Below, one piece after another: positions 6,198 to 10,392 of a DNA stretch of 10,392 bases. The notes below the pieces were generated by a model. The model was given only the letters and a program-made list of their open reading frames with translations, was not told where the DNA came from and made no database searches. Source of the DNA: an uncultured Alphaproteobacteria bacterium (GTDB taxonomy: Bacteria > Pseudomonadota > Alphaproteobacteria > Caulobacterales > Caulobacteraceae); the NCBI GenBank assembly GCA_903928755.1, contig CAIYSH010000035.1, forward strand, positions 1 through 10,392. Direction: 5' to 3'. The position numbers and the translations under genes were made by a program. Position 1 is the stretch's first letter, and each line of letters opens with the position of its first letter.

Positions 6198-6229
6198 GTC
6201 CTCAGGGACCAAGGCCAGAACCTCTGGCC
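6198..6229 (+). promoter_or_regulatory. Two adjacent hairpins in the petA leader
   Basis: GTCC-TCAG-GGAC (6198–6209) is directly followed by GGCCAG-AACCT-CTGGCC (6213–6229), a 6-bp stem with a 5-base loop. Both would be in the petABC mRNA leader if transcription starts near 6197. AGAGGT at 6181–6186 could instead pair with ACCTCT at 6220–6225. No known riboswitch is recognised; a protein operator is equally possible. Confidence 0.35.
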
Positions 6230-6287
6230 AGGTCGAAGTCGGGCGGGAGCCATTCGGTTTCAGCCCCAACTGAAGGGTAGCTTTAAG

Positions 6288-6842
6288 GTGGCCAGCACCG
6301 TCGTGGGCGCAACTCCCGAACACCATACCGGAGGGGAAGACCCCAACCGGCGTGATTTCATTCACATTGCCGCAACCGTCGCCGCACTTGGTGCGGTCGG
6401 TGGACTCGCATGGCCGTTCATCGACCAGATGAACCCTGCCGCTGACACCCTGGCCCTGGCCTCGGTGGAATTCGACCTGTCCAAGGTCGAACTGGGGCAG
6501 CAGGTCGTGATCAAGTGGCGCGGAAAGCCACTGTTCATCCGCCATCGCACGGGCAAGGAAATCGCCTCGGCGATCAAGGACAACCATGCGGACCTGCGTG
6601 ATCCCCAGACCGATGAGGAGCGTCACAAGGCCGGCAAGGCCGAGTGGCTGGTCCTGATCGGCACCTGCACCCATCTGGGTTGCGTGCCGACCTTCGGGGG
6701 CGGTGATTATGGCGGGTGGTTCTGCCCCTGCCATGGTTCGCATTACGACACCTCGGGGCGTATCCGGAAGGGCCCGGCTCCGAAGAACCTGGCAGTGCCG
6801 GACTACACCTTCCTGTCGGACAGCAAGGTCAAGGTGGGCTGA
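6288..6842 (+). CDS. petA: Ubiquinol–cytochrome c reductase Rieske iron–sulfur subunit, 184 aa
   Basis: This is the 2Fe-2S subunit of the cytochrome bc1 complex, which takes one electron from ubiquinol and passes it to cytochrome c1. The N-terminus has a twin-arginine export signature NRRDFIHIA (residues 20–28) followed by a hydrophobic helix (29–45) that stays as the membrane anchor. The cluster is held by CTHLGC (127–132) and CPCHGSHYD (146–154): Cys127, His129, Cys146 and His149, with the disulfide pair Cys132 and Cys148. A long insert before the first cluster loop (about 95–120) is typical of alphaproteobacterial forms. The start is a GTG with AAGGG 10 bases upstream; no upstream ATG fits. 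It is the first gene of petABC, five bases from petB, and divergent from trmL–hemF. Confidence 0.97.
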   Translation: MASTVVGATPEHHTGGEDPNRRDFIHIAATVAALGAVGGLAWPFIDQMNPAADTLALASVEFDLSKVELGQQVVIKWRGKPLFIRHRTGKEIASAIKDNHADLRDPQTDEERHKAGKAEWLVLIGTCTHLGCVPTFGGGDYGGWFCPCHGSHYDTSGRIRKGPAPKNLAVPDYTFLSDSKVKVG

Positions 6843-6847
6843 GGATC

Positions 6848-8167
6848 ATGAGCGGACACTCAAACTACGAACCCAAGAGCGGCTTCGAGAAGTGGCTTGA
6901 CGTACGCCTGCCGATCATTCGGCTGGGCTATGACAGCATTGTCGATTTCCCGACCCCCAAGAACCTGAACTACTGGTACACCTTCGGCGGCATTCTCGCC
7001 GTCTGCCTCGGCATTCAGATCGTCACCGGTATCATCCTGGCCATGCACTATGTGGCCCATGTGGACATGGCCTTTGCCAGCGTCGAGCATATCATGCGCG
7101 ATGTGAACTATGGCTGGCTGGTGCGCTACATGCACGCCAACGGGGCCTCCATGTTCTTCCTGGCGGTCTATGTGCACATGTTCCGGGGCCTGTATTACGG
7201 GTCCTACAAGGCCCCCCGTGAGGTCCTGTGGCTGCTGGGCTGCGTGATCTACATGCTGATGATCATCACCGCCTTCATGGGTTACGTCCTGCCCTGGGGC
7301 CAGATGAGTTTCCACGGTGCGGTGGTGATCACCAACCTGATCGGGGCCATTCCGGTGATCGGTCCGGCCATCACCACCTGGCTGTGGGGCGGCTTTGCGG
7401 TGGATGACCCCACCCTCAATCGCTTCTTCTCCCTTCACTATCTGCTGCCCTTCATGATTGCCGGTGTTGTCGGCCTTCACATCTGGGCCCTGCACGTCCC
7501 GGGGAACAACAACCCGACCGGCGTGAACGTGAAGTCCAAGGAAGATACCGTTCCCTTCCATCCGTATTACACGGTCAAGGATGGCTTCGCGATTTCGGTC
7601 TTCCTGCTGATGTATGCGGCCTTCGTGTTCTTCAACCCGAACGCCCTGGGCGACGCTGTGAACTATGTTCCAGCCAACCCGCTGGTGACCCCGGCCCACA
7701 TCGTGCCGGAATGGTATCTCTTGCCTTTCTACGCCATCCTGCGGGCCGTTCCGGACAAGCTGATGGGCGTGGTCTTCATGGGCGGTGCCATCGCCATGCT
7801 GTTCCTCCTGCCCTGGCTGGATACGTCCAAGGTCAGGTCAATGCGCTACCGTCCGACGGCAAAGCTGTATTTCTTCATCTTCGTCATCGTGACGATGATC
7901 CTGGGATATTGCGGTGGGCAACTGCCAGACAACAAGATCATTCCCGGCCTGACCACATTCCAGGTTGCGGCTTCTGACCTCAATTCGGTCGTCTGGTTGT
8001 CCCGCCTCGCGACAGCCTATTACTTCGCTTACTTCCTGATCATCCTGCCGGTTCTGGGTCTTACCGAGACCCCTCTGCCCCAGCCGGAATCGATCAGTGA
8101 GCCTGTGCTTTCACATCCTGCCAATGCGCCTGCCGGTGCAGCGGCTTCGCCTGAAAAGAGGGGTTGA
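6848..8167 (+). CDS. petB: Ubiquinol–cytochrome c reductase cytochrome b, 439 aa
   Basis: This is the membrane core of the bc1 complex, with two b hemes and both quinone sites. Heme ligands are H96 and H110 in one helix and H197 and H211 in another, each pair 14 apart as in mitochondrial and bacterial cytochrome b. The Qo-site motif PEWY is at 287–290, and LHVPGNNNP (215–223) follows the fourth helix. About eight hydrophobic helices can be traced. The last 30 or so residues (405–439) are a Pro/Ala-rich hydrophilic tail. The frame is open back to 6716, but the true start is ATG 6848 (MSGHSNYEPK), with GAGG just upstream, right after petA. The gap to petC is six bases, so the three genes form one transcript. 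Confidence 0.98.
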   Translation: MSGHSNYEPKSGFEKWLDVRLPIIRLGYDSIVDFPTPKNLNYWYTFGGILAVCLGIQIVTGIILAMHYVAHVDMAFASVEHIMRDVNYGWLVRYMHANGASMFFLAVYVHMFRGLYYGSYKAPREVLWLLGCVIYMLMIITAFMGYVLPWGQMSFHGAVVITNLIGAIPVIGPAITTWLWGGFAVDDPTLNRFFSLHYLLPFMIAGVVGLHIWALHVPGNNNPTGVNVKSKEDTVPFHPYYTVKDGFAISVFLLMYAAFVFFNPNALGDAVNYVPANPLVTPAHIVPEWYLLPFYAILRAVPDKLMGVVFMGGAIAMLFLLPWLDTSKVRSMRYRPTAKLYFFIFVIVTMILGYCGGQLPDNKIIPGLTTFQVAASDLNSVVWLSRLATAYYFAYFLIILPVLGLTETPLPQPESISEPVLSHPANAPAGAAASPEKRG

Positions 8168-8173
8168 GCCTCG

Positions 8174-9019
8174 ATGCTGCGCAAAGGTTTCGCTATCGCG
8201 GCGCTGGGCCTCGCCTTCATCGGCAGCCCCACCCTCGCGGCTACGACGCAAGAAGAGCCCAAGGCCGTTCACTGGAGCTTTGAAGGCCCGCTCGGCAAGT
8301 TCGATCAGGCCCAGCTCCAGCGGGGCTACAAGGTCTATCGGGAGGTCTGCTCTGCCTGTCACTCGATGAACCTGATGTCCTTCCGGAATCTGGGTCAGAA
8401 GGGCGGTCCGTTCTATGATCCCGAGTTCAAGAACCCCAATGACAACCCCTATGTGAAGTCCATCGCCAAGGACTATCAGATCGACGATATCGACTCTGAA
8501 ACCGGCGATGTGGTGAAGCGTCCGGGCACCTCTGCGGACAAGTTCCCCAATCCTTTCCCGAACGAAGCTGCGGCGCGCGCCTCCAATGGCGGTGCCCTGC
8601 CGCCGGATCTGTCGGACATGGCCAAGGCCCGCGAAGGCGGCCCTGCTTACATCTACTCGATCCTCACCGGTTATGAGGAAGCTCCCAAGGGCATGACCGT
8701 GCCCAGCGGCAAGCAGTACAACCCCTACATGCCCGGTGACATGAGTGGCTTCTGGTCCCTCGATCCGAACAAGGTGCCGGTGGGCGGCTTCATTGCCATG
8801 CCGCCGCCCCTGGCTCCGGACAAGGTCAGCTTTGACGACGGCACAAAGTCCACCGTCGAGCAGCAGGCCAAGGACGTGACCGCCTTCCTGACATGGGCCA
8901 GCGATCCCAAGACCGAGGAGCGGAAGTCCTTCGGTCTGGCCGCCATGATCTATCTGTTGATTTTCTCGGGCCTGCTCTATGCGAGCTACCGGCGGATCTG
9001 GGCCAATATCGCCCACTAG
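8174..9019 (+). CDS. petC: Ubiquinol–cytochrome c reductase cytochrome c1, 281 aa
   Basis: This is the c-type cytochrome of the bc1 complex; it accepts electrons from the Rieske centre and reduces soluble or membrane cytochrome c in the periplasm. A Sec signal peptide covers residues 1–22 (MLRKGFAIAALGLAFIGS, cut near ALAA-like TLAA). The covalent heme site is CSACH (59–63), and the sixth ligand is Met209 in GGFIAMPPPL. A single membrane helix near the C-terminus (about 252–270) followed by SYRRIWANIAH anchors it with the C-terminus inside. The start ATG has AGAGGGG about 10 bases upstream, overlapping the end of petB. A strong terminator follows 22 bases after the stop, so petC ends the operon. 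Confidence 0.98.
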   Translation: MLRKGFAIAALGLAFIGSPTLAATTQEEPKAVHWSFEGPLGKFDQAQLQRGYKVYREVCSACHSMNLMSFRNLGQKGGPFYDPEFKNPNDNPYVKSIAKDYQIDDIDSETGDVVKRPGTSADKFPNPFPNEAAARASNGGALPPDLSDMAKAREGGPAYIYSILTGYEEAPKGMTVPSGKQYNPYMPGDMSGFWSLDPNKVPVGGFIAMPPPLAPDKVSFDDGTKSTVEQQAKDVTAFLTWASDPKTEERKSFGLAAMIYLLIFSGLLYASYRRIWANIAH

Positions 9020-9041
9020 ATCGGGCTGATTGCAGATATGG

Positions 9042-9071
9042 AAAAGGCCCCGGTTTCCCGGGGCCTTTTTT
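9042..9071. terminator. Intrinsic terminator between petC and ychF, probably two-way
   Basis: AAAAGGCCCCGG (9042–9053) pairs with CCGGGGCCTTTT (9058–9069) around a TTTC loop: a perfect 12-bp stem followed by six T bases on the plus strand. It ends petABC transcription. Read from the other side, the four A bases become a short T run 22 bases past the ychF stop, so it can serve both convergent units. Confidence 0.93.
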
Positions 9072-9092
9072 GTTCCAGCCTTCTGGAGGGCG

Positions 9093-10190
9093 TCAGACGT
9101 TGAACCTGAAGTTCATGACGTCGCCATCCTGAACGATATACTCCTTGCCTTCCGAGCGCATCTTGCCGGCCTCCCGGGCACCCGCTTCGCCATTGAGGCG
9201 GACATAGTCCTCGAAGGCGATGGTTTCGGCCCGGATGAAGCCCTTTTCGAAATCGGTATGAATGACTCCCGCCGCCTGCGGCGCGGTGGCACCGACCGGG
9301 ATGGTCCAGGCACGGGCTTCCTTGGGGCCCGCTGTGAAATAGGTCTGCAGGCCCACCAGCTTGTAGGCCTCACGGATCAGCTTGTTCAGACCGGGCTCGG
9401 CCAGCCCCAGGGTTTCCAGGAACTCTCCGCGCTCGGTGGGGTCGAGCATGGCGATCTCGCTCTCGATCTGGGCCGAGATCACCACGCTGTTGGCGTGATC
9501 CCTGGCGGCGCGTTCGGCGACCTTTGTGGAATGGGCATTGCCGGTGGCTGCCGATCCCTCATCCACATTGCAGACATAGAGCGCTGGCTTTGATGTGAGG
9601 AGCTGCAGCATGTCCCAGGCCTTGGCATCTTCCCTGGGCACCTTGGCGACCCGTGCTGAGCGCCCCTCCCGCAGTTCGGCCAGGGCCAGATTGACCAGGT
9701 TCAGGGTGATGGCACTTTCCTTGTCACCGGTCTTGGCGCGCTTATCCAGATTGACCACGCGCTTTTCCAGACTTTCGAGGTCGGCGAGCATGAGTTCGGT
9801 CTCGATGATTTCGAGGTCCGAAATCGGATCAACCCGACCCTCGACGTGGGTGATGTCGTCATCCTCGAAACAGCGGGCGACAAAGGCGACGGCGTCGCAG
9901 TCGCGGATATTGGCCAGGAACTGGTTGCCCAGGCCTTCGCCCTTTGACGCCCCGCGAACCAGACCCGCAATGTCCACGAAGTTGATCCGGGCGGGCAGGA
10001 TTTCCTTGGAGCCCGCAACCCGCGCCAGATCATCAAGGCGTGGCTCTGGCACGGCCACATCGCCCACATTGGGCTCAATGGTGCAGAACGGGTAGTTGGC
10101 GGCCTGTGCGGCAGCCGTCTGCGTCAGGGCATTGAACAGGGTCGACTTGCCGACATTGGGCAGGCCGACGATGGCGACTTTCAGGGCCAT
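9093..10190 (-). CDS. ychF: Redox-linked ribosome-binding NTPase YchF (OLA1 type), 365 aa
   Basis: YchF is a universally conserved Obg-related P-loop NTPase that binds ribosomes and, in studied members, prefers ATP and affects oxidative-stress responses. The P-loop GLPNVGKST (residues 9–17) has a hydrophobic residue where Ras-like proteins have Gln. The switch 2 motif is DIAGLVRGASKGEGLGN (73–89), and the base-recognition motif is NVDE (208–211) in place of NKxD, the hallmark that relaxes GTP specificity. A coiled-coil region lies about 125–190. The C-terminal TGS domain (about 280–365) ends with HTDFEKGFIRAE and the conserved YIVQDGDVMNFRFNV. Length is normal. The ATG at 10190 has only a weak ribosome site. 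It shares a terminator with petC and follows a partial gene upstream by 59 bases. Confidence 0.98.
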   Translation of the reverse strand: MALKVAIVGLPNVGKSTLFNALTQTAAAQAANYPFCTIEPNVGDVAVPEPRLDDLARVAGSKEILPARINFVDIAGLVRGASKGEGLGNQFLANIRDCDAVAFVARCFEDDDITHVEGRVDPISDLEIIETELMLADLESLEKRVVNLDKRAKTGDKESAITLNLVNLALAELREGRSARVAKVPREDAKAWDMLQLLTSKPALYVCNVDEGSAATGNAHSTKVAERAARDHANSVVISAQIESEIAMLDPTERGEFLETLGLAEPGLNKLIREAYKLVGLQTYFTAGPKEARAWTIPVGATAPQAAGVIHTDFEKGFIRAETIAFEDYVRLNGEAGAREAGKMRSEGKEYIVQDGDVMNFRFNV

Positions 10191-10249
10191 GGGAACTTCA
10201 GTTTCCTAATGTGGGCCAGGGCGGGCGCCGAGGCCGGTCAAGTTTCAGT

Positions 10250-10392
10250 CTAGCTGTTGATGGCCGCGGCGGCGAGGTCGCGCCAGCGTCGACCTTCCTT
10301 GCGGAATTGCGGGTGAGCCTTGGTGAGACGCCGATCCAGTTCTGCAAGCAGATCCTGGGCCTGGGCCTTGCGGCCTGTCCTGGCCAGAAACG
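10250..10392 (-). CDS. C-terminal 46 residues of an unidentified protein, possibly TPR-like (cut by right edge)
   Basis: Minus-strand frame with stop codon at 10250–10252, open to the window edge, giving 46 residues. It is rich in Arg, Ala, Leu and Gln (ARTGRKAQAQDLLAELDRRL, then FRKEGRRWRDLAAAAINS), which reads as amphipathic helices and resembles the end of a tetratricopeptide-repeat protein. The fragment is too short to name a family. Its stop is 59 bases ahead of the ychF start on the same strand, so the two genes may be cotranscribed. I see no clear terminator in the gap (10191–10249). Confidence 0.6.
   Translation of the reverse strand, partial: FLARTGRKAQAQDLLAELDRRLTKAHPQFRKEGRRWRDLAAAAINS

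Noticed and set aside
6716..6847. Upstream extension of the cytochrome b frame
   Set aside because: It lies within petA and its translation is unrelated to cytochrome b. ATG 6848 gives the usual N-terminus.
8111..9016. 301-residue minus-strand open frame opposite petC
   Set aside because: Antisense to cytochrome c1, which has its heme site, Met ligand and anchor; His/Gly/Val-rich shadow sequence.
1..10392. Mobile elements, CRISPR, phage genes or a defence system
   Set aside because: No transposase, integrase, spaced repeats or defence-type domains are seen; gene content is core metabolism, respiration and translation.

Overview
The window looks like chromosomal DNA from a GC-rich, aerobic alphaproteobacterium, most likely of the Caulobacterales (Caulobacter, Phenylobacterium or Brevundimonas type). 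This rests on the protein flavour, frequent GTG starts, the petABC cytochrome bc1 operon, and the DUF1285–NUDIX–CCA gene order. It is tightly packed core-genome sequence. I see no insertion sequence, phage gene, CRISPR array, tRNA or rRNA.

Left part (1–1501): the 5' end of an M28-family metallopeptidase gene runs off the left edge on the minus strand. It is divergent from a small uncharacterised 91-aa gene (538–813, plus), which is followed by about 190 bases without a clear gene and then a GNAT acetyltransferase (1004–1501).

Middle-left (1544–4720, plus): four genes in one evident operon, DUF1285, NUDIX CoA pyrophosphatase, CCA tRNA nucleotidyltransferase (cca) and a class I glutamine amidotransferase-like protein. 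Each junction is the same 4-base GTGA overlap. The end of cca carries a 9-base tandem repeat.

Middle (4754–6114, minus): hemF (oxygen-dependent coproporphyrinogen III oxidase) and trmL (tRNA wobble 2'-O-methyltransferase) overlap by ATGA. They converge on the glutamine amidotransferase gene.

Middle-right (6288–9019, plus): petA, petB and petC encode the Rieske protein, cytochrome b and cytochrome c1 of the bc1 complex, with all expected cofactor ligands visible. They diverge from trmL–hemF across a 173-base spacer, so a heme biosynthesis step and a heme-using respiratory complex share one control region. A strong intrinsic terminator follows petC and probably also serves ychF from the other side.

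Right end (9093–10392, minus): ychF, a conserved ribosome-associated GTPase/ATPase, then the C-terminal end of an unidentified protein, possibly TPR-like, cut by the window edge.

I found no convincing new biological system. The points worth a second look are modest: the shared hemF/petA spacer with leader hairpins, the repeat in cca, the chain of GTGA junctions, the small unknown gene with a perfect palindrome near its end, and the amidotransferase of unknown substrate.
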